A stretch of DNA of 64,000 nucleotides from Icerya purchasi (GCA_039619475.1 CM077116.1:304952464-305016463); one strand, 5' to 3'; counted from the stretch's first letter, positions 56,601 to 60,369 are shown. Made by a program: numbers and translations. The notes: generated from the sequence alone by a model not told the origin.

Positions 56601-58155
56601 GCTTTGCTGGTTTTTTGGACGTTACCCAGGCGTTCGGTAAAGTATGGCACCCTGAACTGCTTTTCAAGTTGAAGCAATTTCTTCCTTCTGATTTTTACAT
56701 GCTACTTCAATCATACTTGACCGACAGAACATTTTTTGTCAAGATCAATAATTAATTTTCGGAAGAGCATAAAGTTTTATTATCAGTACGGCAAGGCAGT
56801 CTATTGGGACGACTTCTATTATATTCTATCTACACATCCGATCTGCCAATTTGATGATATAGCCATTATTGCATCAAATAAGGATGTCACACACGCGAAT
56901 AATTCAGTTCAGAACCACTTAAACCGAATAATCAGGCGGGCACAAATGCCGACACAAAACCGAACAACTGAATGTCCAACGATAAACATTAATAATAAAG
57001 TAATTTCACAAGTTCATCTCGTAAGGTACCTCCGCGTTGCTGCTCGCGCTAAGCTATTGCATCCATTATTGGAACGCAAATCGGCATTAAACTTAATCAC
57101 GAAAAGAGACGTATTTATTTATCCGCGATTGCTCCGATTTGGCAATATGATTTAGAATTATATGGTTCCACTTGTAGAAGTAACTTTAACAGAATTCAGC
57201 GGAGCAGCATTCTAGGATACTTCGTACAATTACGTCTGCACCGTTTTACGTATCCAATGCAACATTACATAATGATTTAAACGTTCCATTTATCCCCAAG
57301 ATTCTTATATTCACCAGTATCAAAAATTGATCGATAAAATTTCAACATAGCAGTAATCCCAACATCGACAGAATGTATTCCTCTGGACTTACAGATGTAA
57401 TCCGCCTAGACGACTGAGAAGGAAGTGATGCCGAGACGCTCTCCCGATTACCTAGCAACTAAAAAAGTTCACGCACGATTTATGTCTTTTCCAACATATC
57501 ACAAACTATTGAAATATTGATGTCAACAATTGTAATGAAAAAGAGGGGGAGATTTTAAGTTCGGGAAAAACTGAAGTAATATGTGGCAATGAAAATTTTC
57601 AAAATAAAAGAATTCATTGCTGCTAATTTTTTTTTTTTTTTTTATCTATAAAAACGCTTATCTAATTAATAATTTTCACCTATTTAATAAAACGCATGTT
57701 ATTTAAAATCTATAACATAATTATATAAACATTTTAAAATATCAAAATTCACTGTTTGCAAGTTAATAATAAAAAAAAAATTGCCTGTTTAAAAAAAACA
57801 AAAACCGCCGATATCCGAATTGACATTCCGATTTTCCATTACTTTCTATTCATCAATGAACATGATCTATTTTATTAATTTAAAAATCCAGTTATGAATT
57901 ATGAGTGTGTAAAAGTATGTTACTGTTTTGAAGTATAATGGTTAAAAATTAATTTGACGGCGAATTTTTTGTTTATTTATTTTACTATGAAATAAGAGTA
58001 TAATCGGTGTTCTTTCGCTATAGCGTCTATTTGTAGAAATGGTTCAGATGGCACGTCGACCATTTGCCGTTGTTACCTTACAGTTAGATGCCAAAGATAC
58101 TCAACAAGATGTTACCACTATTTCCGTTTCCAATACTCTAAGTCGGAGAAAAAAA
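6872..58155 (+). CDS. ATRN: Attractin (single-pass Kelch/PSI/laminin-EGF receptor), partial gene of 18 exons
   Basis: Attractins are single-pass cell-surface glycoproteins. In mammals they act as accessory receptors in melanocortin signalling with the ubiquitin ligase MGRN1 and in myelin and neuron upkeep; the Drosophila orthologue is distracted. Eighteen exons (listed separately) join with matching phases into about 930 residues without a stop. They show Kelch blades (1-6), PSI-type modules (7-12), two laminin-type EGF modules (13-14), a juxtamembrane domain (15-16), a membrane helix (17) and a basic cytoplasmic start with MARRPFA (18). Phrases such as 'MIVIFGYSPLFGF', 'RFGHSAI', 'VDYQFTFNLS' and 'QFFITFS' are attractin-specific rather than MEGF8-like. 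Missing are the N-terminal signal, EGF and CUB exons, a C-type lectin domain, and the end of the tail. Coordinates mark the span; the introns hold the transposons described. Confidence 0.93.
7257..8510 (-). mobile_element. I-like LINE 3' end with RNase H and TAA-type tail
   Basis: Read on the minus strand from about 8,510: RT C-terminal remnants ('LDSLNTIHNICLRLVTGAFR'), then an RNase H domain at about 7,804-8,172, then a cysteine-histidine segment ('RPICESCTVSVSIKHILIDC', about 7,480-7,540). The element ends at a tail of TAA repeats (7,257-7,280 read as ATT on the plus strand). RNase H together with a TAA-repeat tail is typical of the I group of LINEs. Frameshifts separate the blocks, so it is not functional. 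The upstream RT core and endonuclease are absent; a mariner begins about 60 bp from its broken 5' edge. Confidence 0.8.
7804..8172 (-). pseudogene. LINE RNase H domain
   Basis: The frame shows the RNase H order of acidic motifs: 'IKIYTDGSKS' (first Asp), 'STELYALKLA' (Glu) and 'ILILTDSLSALL' (second Asp). This domain degrades the RNA strand of the RNA-DNA hybrid during retrotransposition. The last part, normally with a conserved His and Asp, is lost after the frame ends, so the domain is incomplete. Confidence 0.82.
8568..9848 (-). mobile_element. Tc1/mariner element with both terminal inverted repeats
   Basis: The ends are imperfect inverted repeats beginning CAGGGTGTTC at 8,568 and ending GAACACCCTG at 9,848. 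About 28 bp are similar, and TA is present on both sides (8,566-8,567 and 9,849-9,850), the usual mariner target. The 1,281-bp length is normal for the family. The transposase is on the minus strand and broken, so the copy is non-autonomous today but structurally complete. Confidence 0.9.
8700..9690 (-). pseudogene. Mariner-type transposase, frameshifted
   Basis: Minus-strand frames give, in order, an N-terminal helix-turn-helix region (about 9,380-9,688), 'NILFSDEAHFHLNGHVNR' (catalytic Asp), 'ARFQQDEVTYHT' (second Asp), 'WSPRSPDLSPADNF' (third acidic position) and 'YKSRNGGHLDDVIF' near 8,705. The normal FFLWGYLK that follows the third motif is changed to FCGVI and a stop. At least three frame breaks are needed to join the pieces. 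The N-terminal frame extends to about 9,688. Confidence 0.85.
9851..11050. other. Intron sequence, nothing recognised
   Basis: AT-rich with poly-T runs near 10,600-10,635. I see no exon, transposon ends or RNA gene. Confidence 0.5.
11051..11434 (+). pseudogene. Fragment of an arthropod transposon-type protein, class unknown
   Basis: The open frame reads 'WDTFTYVVENFIANNKSSNY', 'ELLQSYKRMRCNMSLKIHY', then 'IENRYQRQWSAAMLADYCW' and 'LKRDVP', ending in 'RRKSSTSTF'. From memory this wording resembles a protein repeated many times in arthropod genomes, where a histidine- and glutamate-containing block sits between 'SLKIH' and 'ENRYQ'. That block appears shortened here to 'SFHQQITL', implying an internal deletion. 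I cannot assign a transposon class. The first codons are not an ATG start, so the true 5' limit is unknown. Confidence 0.55.
11832..11870. repeat. Near-perfect 16-bp hairpin at the edge of the unit family
   Basis: TTAGGATTCCATATAC (11,832-11,847) and GTATACGGAATCCTAA (11,855-11,870) are inverted copies with one mismatch and a 7-nt loop. Related versions begin the homologous segments near 46,020 and 53,050 (both inverted), so the hairpin is part of the repeat family and not a chance palindrome. Confidence 0.85.
12200..13298 (+). repeat. Tandem array of four units of about 275 bp
   Basis: Unit starts fall at 12,200, 12,475, 12,760 and 13,017, and the array closes at about 13,295, giving spacings of 275, 285, 257 and 278 bp. 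Each unit opens with AAAGTTGCCGAAAAGTT or a decayed form. It then shows 'GCGACGCGAGTATTA', 'CACGTATATTTCTCTG', 'CCTCGGGGCGCCGAAAGCTC', 'GGAACGAAACCGTATTTCAT' and 'AACTTTC'. Units 1-2 are most alike; unit 4 is the most diverged. Confidence 0.85.
13321..13437 (-). repeat. Inverted partial unit closing the array
   Basis: On the minus strand it reads 'AAAGTTGCCAAAAAGTTC' then 'CTAGCGCCGCGAGTATTACA' and 'TTTTGAACACGGTTAAAC', matching the first 115 bp or so of a forward unit. It faces the array head to head, so array transcripts could fold on it. Confidence 0.8.
13438..13690 (-). mobile_element. LINE AP-endonuclease fragment (Jockey-like)
   Basis: The minus-strand frame reads 'GGCAHGGVILAVRANINF', 'DIQPVAVEI' and 'IGTIYLLPSQQV', the GGVAxxV and SIYLPPS blocks of Jockey-type endonucleases. 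It stops at the inverted unit at 13,437. Only about 70 residues survive. Confidence 0.65.
13691..16444. other. Rest of intron 1, little recognised
   Basis: AT-rich. The stretch 15,830-15,980 ('CAAATTTCATCCAAATCGTT', 'CCGAGATACGCGAAATAAAT' and a TA-repeat tail) has the look of the 3' end of an interspersed insect repeat, but I could not assign it. The open frames here show no family features. Confidence 0.45.
16445..16524 (+). CDS. ATRN: Attractin exon 2: Kelch blade segment
   Basis: Acceptor ATAG at 16,441-16,444 and donor GTAAGT at 16,525. The 80 bases complete the split codon and end in phase 0. It encodes 'NVWETPQMDSKQVPLPRYGH' then 'SSVLFG', the 'RYGHS' strand of a Kelch blade. Confidence 0.88.
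16525..17855 (+). other. Attractin intron 2 (1.3 kb)
   Basis: GTAAGT donor and AAAG acceptor. No transposon or RNA gene recognised. Confidence 0.7.
17856..18003 (+). CDS. ATRN: Attractin exon 3: Kelch blade 2
   Basis: The acceptor AG ends at 17,855 and the donor GTAAGT follows 18,003. It starts in phase 0 and leaves one base. It encodes 'DKIYIYGGIKKHSEICNELW', 'AFDVSAKTWENIT' and 'PCNFNSNVTSMCG'; the YIYGG and W-containing strand mark a Kelch blade. Potential N-glycosylation sites are NIT and NVT. Confidence 0.92.
18004..19239 (+). other. Attractin intron 3 (1.2 kb)
   Basis: GTAAGT to ATTAG. AT-rich, nothing else recognised. Confidence 0.7.
19240..19371 (+). CDS. ATRN: Attractin exon 4: Kelch blade 3
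   Basis: Acceptor ATTAG, donor GTAAGT. It encodes 'PLKSVGHTATLFTN', 'SEIMIVIFGYSPLFGF' and 'NTVQEYHFG'. The 'VIFGYSPLFG..VQEY' stretch is highly characteristic of attractins and is the main reason for the family call. Confidence 0.93.
19372..19490 (+). other. Attractin intron 4 (119 bp)
   Basis: GTAAGT to AAAG. One of two very short introns in a gene whose other introns are all longer than 300 bp. Confidence 0.8.
19491..19674 (+). CDS. ATRN: Attractin exon 5: Kelch blade 4
   Basis: Acceptor GTAAAG, donor GTAAGT. It encodes 'TREWKIVKTKGFPVDGGYGH', 'SSAWDPLTQRIYVYGGY' and 'NKLYSYEPNTRVW', with the terminal Trp codon split across the intron. Confidence 0.92.
19675..20996 (+). other. Attractin intron 5 (1.3 kb)
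   Basis: GTAAGT to TGTAG. Contains a TG dinucleotide repeat at 19,792-19,810; otherwise AT-rich with nothing recognised. Confidence 0.7.
20997..21293 (+). CDS. ATRN: Attractin exon 6: Kelch blades 5-6
   Basis: Acceptor TGTAG, donor GTAAGC. The largest exon here. It encodes 'SRFLHTANFIDGLMLVFGGN', 'CYTQDFIVYDVFCDSW' and 'ARFGHSAITFEESLFIYGGY', two Kelch blades with the GG pair and conserved Trp, plus an extra cysteine pair known in attractins. Confidence 0.94.
21294..24926 (+). other. Attractin intron 6 (3.6 kb)
   Basis: GTAAGC to TTGCAG. The stretch 22,100-22,640 has the low-complexity 'GAAACTTACAAGATTCTTAG' and TTTTTCG-rich style of interspersed insect repeats, but I could not name it. No exon is recognised. 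Confidence 0.55.
24927..25100 (+). CDS. ATRN: Attractin exon 7: first cysteine module after the propeller
   Basis: Acceptor TTGCAG, donor GTAAGA. It encodes 'FRAGSCYSSSTQTSCLSVKR', 'GIKCFWDRTQNKCLP' and a hydrophilic linker ending 'QQNDTQTY'. The cysteine and tryptophan spacing matches the PSI-like module of vertebrate attractin at this place. Confidence 0.9.
25101..25663 (+). other. Attractin intron 7 (563 bp)
   Basis: GTAAGA to ATTAG; nothing recognised. Confidence 0.7.
25664..25838 (+). CDS. ATRN: Attractin exon 8: PSI module
   Basis: Acceptor ATTAG, donor GTAAGT, ending in phase 0. It encodes 'ICPEETRAQLDAKLDQC', 'DCQSCVQTSLHCGWCAQKG' and 'ICTSSLNC'. The C-x2-C...CGWC pattern is the plexin-semaphorin-integrin fold. 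Confidence 0.92.
26264..27350 (-). mobile_element. Mariner-like element with about 100-bp inverted ends, internally deleted
   Basis: Left end CAGGGTGATTATAATTAAAG and its inverted partner ending CTTTAATTATAATCACCCTG are bordered by TA on both sides. Inverted similarity continues about 100 bp inward, through 'AAAGAACCACTGATCAGAAT' and 'GGAATATT'. The transposase (minus strand) is present only in its C-terminal part, because coding begins about 40 bp inside the right end. The copy could move only with help from another element. Confidence 0.9.
26590..27204 (-). pseudogene. Mariner-like transposase, C-terminal part
   Basis: Minus-strand frames read 'KVTVWCGFTASFIIGPYFF', 'GIIFMQDDAPPYIANPVKQL' (second catalytic Asp) and 'ARPSRSPNLNPCDFWLWGCL' (third Asp), then 'ELKARIAQHILNVTTETLRS' to the end. 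The first catalytic Asp and the DNA-binding region are deleted. 'SPNLNP' replaces the usual SPDLNP. Two frame changes separate the blocks. Confidence 0.85.
28115..28135 (+). CDS. ATRN: Attractin microexon 9 (21 nt, in-frame cassette)
   Basis: ACAG acceptor at 28,111-28,114 and GTAAAA donor at 28,136. The seven codons encode ERWRKEQ and keep phase 0 at both sides. An alternative acceptor 7 bp upstream would put the next exon out of frame with a quick stop. The exon could be skipped without a frameshift, since exons 8 and 10 also meet in phase 0. The call rests on splice sites and frame only. Confidence 0.55.
28136..28258 (+). other. Attractin intron 9 (123 bp)
   Basis: GTAAAA to TTCCAG; short. 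Confidence 0.6.
28259..28417 (+). CDS. ATRN: Attractin exon 10: PSI module
   Basis: Acceptor TTTTTCCAG, donor GTGAGA; 159 bases, phase 0 at both ends. It encodes 'FITNVLQCTTDESSICSQQH', 'TCHACVTHNNCQWNGNSLVC' and 'VPTNNISVVDDVQ'. In vertebrate attractin the C-type lectin domain would follow here. Confidence 0.92.
28418..30755 (+). other. Attractin intron 10 (2.3 kb)
   Basis: GTGAGA to TTTGCAG. It contains a Mutator-like fragment (30,066-30,415) and, before it, AT-rich sequence with long T runs (29,590-29,616). No lectin-domain coding is seen in the plus frames. Confidence 0.65.
30066..30415 (-). pseudogene. Mutator-like transposase C-terminal fragment
   Basis: The minus-strand frame reads 'VLKFASRVLAVKNTC', 'FIFNDGLYLFKKIMEVMGVQ', 'IGPRALLLANN', 'IRSVNHRSSFESQEAR' and, after a one-base frame break near 30,130, 'NELLEKAEGILPGAV'. 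From memory this follows the FNDG...LEVMGxxIGP...EGxLYGAGIAD pattern of a Mutator-type transposase repeated in arthropods. The catalytic part is absent. Class assignment is tentative. Confidence 0.45.
30756..30939 (+). CDS. ATRN: Attractin exon 11: PSI module
   Basis: Acceptor TTTGCAG, donor GTATGT. It encodes 'DLPMCVNSCSDFTSCSNCTE', 'NQCMWCHSEEKCIEKHG' and 'WYPYGQCREW', matching the vertebrate segment 'CMWC...FPFGQCMEW' that follows the lectin domain. Confidence 0.94.
30940..32120 (+). other. Attractin intron 11 (1.2 kb)
   Basis: GTATGT to TTTTAG. AT-rich; contains the CA/TA microsatellite listed separately close to its 3' end. Confidence 0.7.
31993..32069. repeat. CA/TA microsatellite 51 bp before an attractin acceptor site
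   Basis: TA and CA dinucleotide runs of about 77 bp end at 32,069; exon 12 starts at 32,121. The branch point and pyrimidine tract of that exon lie in the 51 bp between. Confidence 0.9.
32121..32288 (+). CDS. ATRN: Attractin exon 12: PSI module
   Basis: Acceptor TTTTAG, donor GTAAGT. It encodes 'KAACSYYKSCSECQADPECG', 'WCDDGSGTGLGICLPGG' and 'CAKENWYFTRCP'. The order CxxC...CGWC...W.F..CP matches the last PSI of vertebrate attractin. Confidence 0.94.
32770..33055 (-). mobile_element. tRNA-derived SINE, minus strand
   Basis: Read on the minus strand, the head has a box A-like TAGCATAGATG (33,032-33,042) and a perfect box B GGTTCAATCCC (32,988-32,998), the internal RNA polymerase III promoter. 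The body shares 'GACAAAAAT', an 'AGCAG...CTGCAT' segment and 'GTAGTC...CGCTAGCG' with the SINE at 37,898. Exact ends are not fixed. Confidence 0.75.
33080..33260 (+). mobile_element. Possible Jockey-like ORF2 linker fragment
   Basis: Plus-strand translation gives 'EIRKLIKLTCLVKIKWQPSR' and 'FNATYNQLHRKVKKK', resembling the basic region between endonuclease and RT in Jockey elements. It is short, interrupted and without catalytic motifs. Confidence 0.35.
33408..33803 (-). pseudogene. LINE RNase H domain, well kept
   Basis: The frame shows all four RNase H positions: 'MFSDGSKRPSGVGA' (Asp), 'FTAELMAILRSI' (Glu), 'FLIIFDSMTALQAI' (Asp) and 'IDWLWVPSHSSTFGNEAADS' (His plus final Asp). It is open throughout. 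Upstream RT is broken, so it is not part of a working element. Confidence 0.85.
33746..34348 (-). pseudogene. LINE reverse transcriptase C-terminal region
   Basis: An open minus-strand frame of 200 codons with the 'LxKLxxIQNxxLRLxxGA' thumb pattern (here 'LSKLNVIQNSRPRLCLGALK') and 'PPLFIRRSYLGYRF'. Catalytic RT motifs lie upstream and are not preserved. Its end overlaps the RNase H start in another frame. Confidence 0.75.
35498..35641 (+). CDS. ATRN: Attractin exon 13: laminin-type EGF module 1
   Basis: Acceptor TTTTAG, donor GTAGGT. It encodes 'CQCNGHSTCTNNTSHCRQPC', 'NNFTTGHHCERCAYGYFGNP' and 'VNGGHC', the CxCNGHxxC...TxGxxCExCxxGxxGxP signature. Confidence 0.95.
35992..37269 (+). mobile_element. 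Helitron-like element with rearranged ends
   Basis: The left edge follows A at 35,991 and begins TCCTTACTAATATTATAAAT; the right edge is AAAAGCTAG followed by T at 37,270. TC...CTAG between A and T is the Helitron signature. A GTCT-repeat (36,023-36,047) and 'TTTTCACGCTTAAACCGCT' follow the left end. A second 5'-end-like copy lies at 36,783-36,870, and an inverted 3'-end-like copy at 36,344-36,455 pairs with 37,151-37,269. A piece of helicase ORF lies between. It is non-autonomous. Confidence 0.75.
36559..36783 (+). pseudogene. N-terminal fragment of a Helitron replication/helicase protein
   Basis: The frame starts at TTG where related proteins have ATG: 'PRRRKSDLARNSNRARAAKV', 'ARTEESQEQTQTR', then a frameshift near 36,672. 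It continues 'ILDAERHSSQKVSETLEQTQ', 'ARQALDAECHASQRAAE'. The repeated LDAERHASQ...ETxEQTQAR units are known from arthropod Helitron proteins. The Rep and helicase domains are absent. Confidence 0.65.
37898..38335 (+). mobile_element. tRNA-derived SINE, full head and AT-rich tail
   Basis: The head folds like a tRNA: box A TGGCCTAGTGG (37,907-37,917), an anticodon-like stem-loop, and box B-like GGTTCGATAC (37,951-37,960). The unrelated body matches 1-140 and part of 32,770-33,055. It ends in a TA-rich tail. It is transcribed by RNA polymerase III and has no coding capacity; movement would depend on a partner LINE. Confidence 0.85.
38710..38862 (+). CDS. ATRN: Attractin exon 14: laminin-type EGF module 2
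   Basis: Acceptor TTACAG, donor GTTAGT. It encodes 'CDCNGQASQCHAENGKCFCM', 'TKGIIGDHCEKCDSQNHYHG' and 'DPTANRGSC'. Matches 'CKCNGHASLC...GKCFCTTKG' in vertebrates. Confidence 0.95.
38863..39180 (+). other. Attractin intron 14 (318 bp)
   Basis: GTTAGT to TTTACAG. Contains a short alternating GT/GC run at 38,931-38,953. Confidence 0.75.
39181..39345 (+). CDS. ATRN: Attractin exon 15: juxtamembrane ectodomain
   Basis: Acceptor TTTACAG, donor GTATAT. It encodes 'DLAVDYQFTFNLSKKEDRYF', 'RQINFRNSPTRPDVDAEFSI' and 'SAPSKMNITVKRG'. The DYQFTF...DRY...INF pattern is attractin-specific. N-glycosylation sites NLS and NIT are present. Confidence 0.94.
39480..40170 (+). repeat. Repeat family B, copy 1
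   Basis: Matches 50,985-51,620 in the same orientation with many small differences. Paired blocks include 'CTTTTAAATTTGCAAT', 'AAGAAGTTTCATCAAAGAAT', 'TACGAATAAAAAAG', 'TAATGAATGTACATTA' and 'TTAACCATCTTCGGCTGTTT'. A run of 13 G lies at 40,047-40,059. No coding features. Confidence 0.6.
40660..42032 (+). pseudogene. Jockey-type ORF1 (Gag-like nucleic-acid chaperone), frameshifted
   Basis: Three overlapping frames (40,660-41,031; 41,096-41,383; 41,340-42,032) form one protein. The last part has the zinc knuckles 'CQRYEHTKTYC', 'CVKCGNNHASARC' and 'CANCLGDHPSNYKRC', the three CCHC-type motifs of Jockey Gag. A run of about 20 A at 41,820-41,840 encodes lysines and may be slippage growth. The protein would bind element RNA; here it is broken at least twice. 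Confidence 0.85.
42195..44856 (+). pseudogene. Jockey-type ORF2 (endonuclease-reverse transcriptase), frameshifted
   Basis: It starts ATG at 42,195 with 'MKNLKIVTWNANGV', the usual endonuclease opening, and 'SSDHSSVSL' near 42,825 closes that domain. RT pieces follow: 'SYRPILPLSVICKLYEKLLL', 'FGFRAKHGTIEQVHRIVNTI', 'AFLNISQAFDKVWHDGLLHK' (motif A), 'LGPLLYFIYTSDIPAP' and 'ATFTDDTAIL' (YADD changed to FTDD). The end is 'LLDNLLEIRRLAGIKPIDLA', very like the end of the young Jockey. At least five frame breaks or stops. Confidence 0.85.
45300..46030 (-). repeat. Unit-family repeat, copy 2 (reverse)
   Basis: Read on the minus strand it begins 'TTCTAATTTTTAGGATTCCA', identical for over 30 bp to the region at 11,826-11,860. 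It passes a decayed leader ('GATTTCCCTAGGCGCC') and reaches the unit block 'AACGAAACTTTCAAAGTTG' near 45,450. It contains one unit at most, not an array. Confidence 0.75.
46381..46600 (+). CDS. ATRN: Attractin exon 16: last ectodomain exon
   Basis: Acceptor CGAAG, donor GTAAGT. It encodes 'ELDEERPIVLAHNCTNYRSK', 'FSRSDYIFGIENNFTLTTFN', 'VYVYDFHPPIWIQISFSQYP' and 'QFFITFS'. The 'FxVYVxxFxxPIxIQIxFSQ' pattern just outside the membrane is shared with vertebrate attractin. NCT and NFT are possible glycosylation sites. Without splicing the frame ends at once, because GTAAGT supplies TAA. Confidence 0.94.
48960..49915 (+). repeat. Left arm of giant inverted repeat (unit-family copy 3)
   Basis: Paired in reverse with 52,158-53,330. 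Matching blocks are 'CAAAAAATACCGTTCC', 'TTTGCAAACGATAAAATTAT', 'CAAATAAAATTCAAT', 'AGAAGATGAATAACAA', 'TTACCCTGGA', 'ACTCTTTCATAGAA', 'AATAGCCC' and 'AACTCTATTC' near the inner end. It includes the leader of the unit family but no array. Confidence 0.8.
50985..51620 (+). repeat. Repeat family B, copy 2
   Basis: Direct, diverged copy of 39,480-40,170, lying in the loop between the inverted arms. Blocks: 'GTTTTAAATTTGTAAT', 'AGGAAGCTTCGTTAAGGGAT', 'TACGAATGAAAAGG', 'TAATGAATGTGTATTA' and 'TTAATCATCTTCATCTATTT'. Confidence 0.6.
51719..51942. mobile_element. MITE of 224 bp with about 32-bp inverted ends
   Basis: GCTCATTAAATACAATAACG at 51,719 continues 'TCATAACTCAAAA'. The inverted partner, ending at 51,942, is 'TTTTGAGTTATGGCG' then 'TTATTGTATTTAATGAGC', with one mismatch. 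No coding capacity. The flanks are TA-rich, so the target duplication (possibly TA) cannot be fixed. Superfamily unknown. Confidence 0.75.
52158..53330 (-). repeat. Right arm of giant inverted repeat (unit-family copy 4)
   Basis: Reverse partner of 48,960-49,915; it is longer because it also contains a decayed unit segment (52,370-52,600, with 'CCAGCGCCCCGAAGGTTATG' matching the 'CCTCGGGGCGCC' block). The hairpin-like 'AGAATTCCACG...GTACGGAAT' lies at about 53,028-53,060 on the minus strand. Confidence 0.8.
54855..54933 (+). CDS. ATRN: Attractin exon 17: transmembrane helix
   Basis: Acceptor TTTCAG, donor GTAAGT. It encodes 'SCFLLLLLTAAVLWKLKQKY' then 'DAYRRRQ'. Eleven to thirteen hydrophobic residues join the preceding 'FFITFS' to form the single membrane span; basic residues on its C-terminal side fit a cytoplasmic stop-transfer. 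Closely matches 'SCFLSLLLVAAVVWKIKQ' of vertebrates. Confidence 0.94.
55440..56380 (+). pseudogene. Jockey-type ORF1 remnant
   Basis: A serine-rich, low-complexity start ('GNTSAITPSSSQRISPIRIT', 'SNTSTSDSDDGWRTPKHVSK') is followed by a frame to 56,047. After a shift come 'LTDITNGLQSNGFQVLRVTN' and 'PSPIFFIDLKPSPKNYEIFQ', the Gag RNA-binding fold. A zinc knuckle 'CVKCAGKHDTRTC' near 56,310 follows a stop at about 56,250. The deletion breakpoint lies in the next knuckle. Confidence 0.75.
56390..57155 (+). pseudogene. Jockey-type reverse transcriptase remnant
   Basis: 'SYRLISLLSSLSKVLEKLIL', 'NHQFGFRAKHSTIQQCHRLV' and 'DTISSTLERKRKYALL' are RT motifs before the palm. 'VRQGSLLG' and 'DDIAIIASNKD' (from YADDIA) follow in shifted frames, then 'ISQVHLVRYL' and 'HPLLERKSALNLITKR'. 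Several breaks; not functional. Confidence 0.78.
58024..58155 (+). CDS. ATRN: Attractin exon 18: cytoplasmic tail with MARRPFA motif
   Basis: Acceptor CTATAG, donor GTAATT; phase 0 at both sides. It encodes 'RLFVEMVQMARRPFAVVTLQ', 'LDAKDTQQDVTTISVSNTL' and 'SRRKK'. Vertebrate attractins have MASRPFA here. A second AG at 58,045 (TTTGTAG) gives the wrong frame, so 58,024 is preferred. The donor is weak; if unused, the frame continues about 20 codons to a stop near 58,210. Confidence 0.85.
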
Positions 58156-59518
58156 GTAATTAACTTGTATTTTTTTTATTATAATTTTATTTTTGGTTAC
58201 CACTTTTAATACCTGAAATGTGTCGAGTCTCATCAGGAGTCAATTACACGTCCGTGTGATAATAACGGTAAATTAAATTTCCTAATTTTTCAATTAAATT
58301 CCATTTTCCTTATATGGGTTTCGATGTTTTAATAAAAAGCAGTAATAAAAATCGTTTTAATCTGCCGAATGGGGGGAGAGCTGCAAAAGAAGTAAATAAA
58401 AGTTGAAAAAATTGAAGAAGAAAGAGAACAAAAGCGAAATAATCGCGTCGGAGGGCTGTATGCCACGAATTTTAGGCAATGCAGTCAGTTTTTTGCTTTC
58501 TATATACGATCGATGATGTGCATTCATGCGTATTTTCTGAAGTTAATGTTTGTGACTGTTATCCAATGAAATAAGAATATTTATTTTATTTGCTTGTCTT
58601 TTTCTTTCAGTCAGTTTCCCTTTACCGTTGGATAAAGGCGATCTTTATCTTTCTTTTTTATCAATCCTGATTCCAGCAATCGGATTCAACTTCCTTATTG
58701 CCTGCAATGCGCACAAAATTTCCGTTACTATTATTATTGTTAAAAAATTATCTATATTAAAAATACGTATAATTTAATTCAGATAATGTTCTTAATATAT
58801 GACGATGTCGTAGAATTAGTTAATTATCGTGTATTGTTCTACTAGGGATCAGACACTTGTGACACTCGCTCCCTCAGACCAAAATATTCAGTTTCTTGAA
58901 TTCAAAAATTTTTCGTTTACTTAATTACATTACGTTTATTTCGTTTGCATATTTTCATTGACTGTCGTCCAGTTTTTTTCCTTATTTGCCTTTGCTAATT
59001 TGTATGCGAGCCATACGCAGAAAAGAATACACGCGCACAAAAAATAATTCAGTAACGTTTTCAAGGTTGTGTTCTATTTCGTCCTCGGGAATAAAGCTTT
59101 ATTGAGACAACGTCGGCCATCTTCGTTTTGATTCGTTTATTTTCGCTTTTATTCATTGTCGTCGGAAGCGGGTTTACGACCGCACCAATTTTTATTTTAT
59201 TAAATAGGGCGAAATTTTTTCCTAATATTTCATGAGAGTATACTAAAAAATGTTTATAGTATTTGCCTGATTTCGAGATCTTTTTTGTATTAAAATAATA
59301 ACCGTAATAAAATTTTAAAAAAATACTATTTTATTTTGAGATAACGCATAATACGAGTAGTTTTAAAAAGAGAACCGAATCGTTGCTTTCATACACACAC
59401 ATGCTCGTATAGTATTAAATTATTAAAGACAATCATGATACCAATGGAATAGTCTAGTAGTATTCGTTAGATTTTAAATGCAGATATTGAATGAATTTTA
59501 TACGTCTATAATAATATG
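58156..59518. other. Sequence after the last recognised attractin exon
   Basis: Presumed intron. I looked for the conserved tail segment (…PIALEPC…AAVLS…) in plus frames and did not find it. AT-rich, nothing else recognised. Confidence 0.55.
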
Positions 59519-59639
59519 CTAGAGGTTATCCACGGCTTCGCCGGTGTAATTATTTATTTTAATACGTAATCTATGTATCGGCTGTGTATATTACATAGAA
59601 AATTTACACTCAAATTATACATCAAAAACTTGTGTTAGT

Positions 59640-60230
59640 AATAATCAAGGAAATTCTGTTTATATCACAATCACGATACGCTTATGTCGATCCACTGCTG
59701 GATGTAAGCGTTCCCCCTTTTTTTCCATCAATGGCGATGGTCGGACTCGTTCATCCACTTTCATTCCGTTATTCGTTTCGTCCACCTGTCATCTTTTTTT
59801 CTTGCCACATGGCCTGCACCGGCTCCATTTCAGCTGCGCTACACGTTCTACTGCATCTGACAGTTTAGTCTACTGTCTTATCCATGCATTGGCTTCCCCG
59901 TCTGACATATTAATGCCCAACATTACTTTTTCGCGGGTTCTTTGAGTCACGGCAAGTTTCTTAACTACATATTTCGTCAGGCTCCGTGTGTTTCCGTTTC
60001 ATATGTAAGCACCGGAAGGACGCACTGTTCATATACTTTCTATTTTAGTCCGTTGGGTATATCTTTATTTTTAAGCACATCGCTCAACTTTCCAAAAGCT
60101 ATCCATGAAAGATGCGTTTGTCTTTTTACTTCCTTGCGCATACTTGGCTAATAACCGAAATATCGCTAATGAACATGTCATCGTATTTGGCTACCACACT
60201 GCATATATGATGTGTTTGTAGCGAATAATG
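59640..60230 (-). mobile_element. LINE C-terminal fragment (RTE/Nimb-like)
   Basis: Minus-strand translation gives 'HLSWIAFGKLSDVLKNKDIP', 'KVYEQCVLPVLTYETET', 'KLAVTQRTREKVMLGINMSD', 'RVAQLKWS' and 'DDRWTKRITE'. This is the usual order after the RT core in these LINEs. Several stops are present. Confidence 0.75.
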
Positions 60231-60369
60231 TTTACGTTTTACTCAACCACAGTATTTTTTTTCTTTTTCGGCTTAGCTTTTGCCATTTAGCCAGTTTTTT
60301 CTTTAACTTAACCCTTTTTAATGGGGTATTTTATAAAACTTTCTTATTTATTATTTCTATATTTCTATG

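Larger units (their letters stand above)
55340..57440 (+). mobile_element. Jockey-clade LINE lacking its endonuclease
   Basis: Gag-type ORF1 (about 55,400-56,380) runs directly into the RT domain (from about 56,395), with the whole endonuclease and RT start missing, about 1.5-2 kb compared with the copy at 40.56 kb. The RT part is broken by stops and shifts. No clear poly-A tail is seen. Confidence 0.8.
54934..58023 (+). other. Attractin intron 17 (3.1 kb) with a Jockey remnant
   Basis: GTAAGT to CTATAG. Holds the LINE at 55,340-57,440; flanks 54,934-55,340 and 57,450-58,023 are AT-rich with nothing recognised. Confidence 0.7.
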
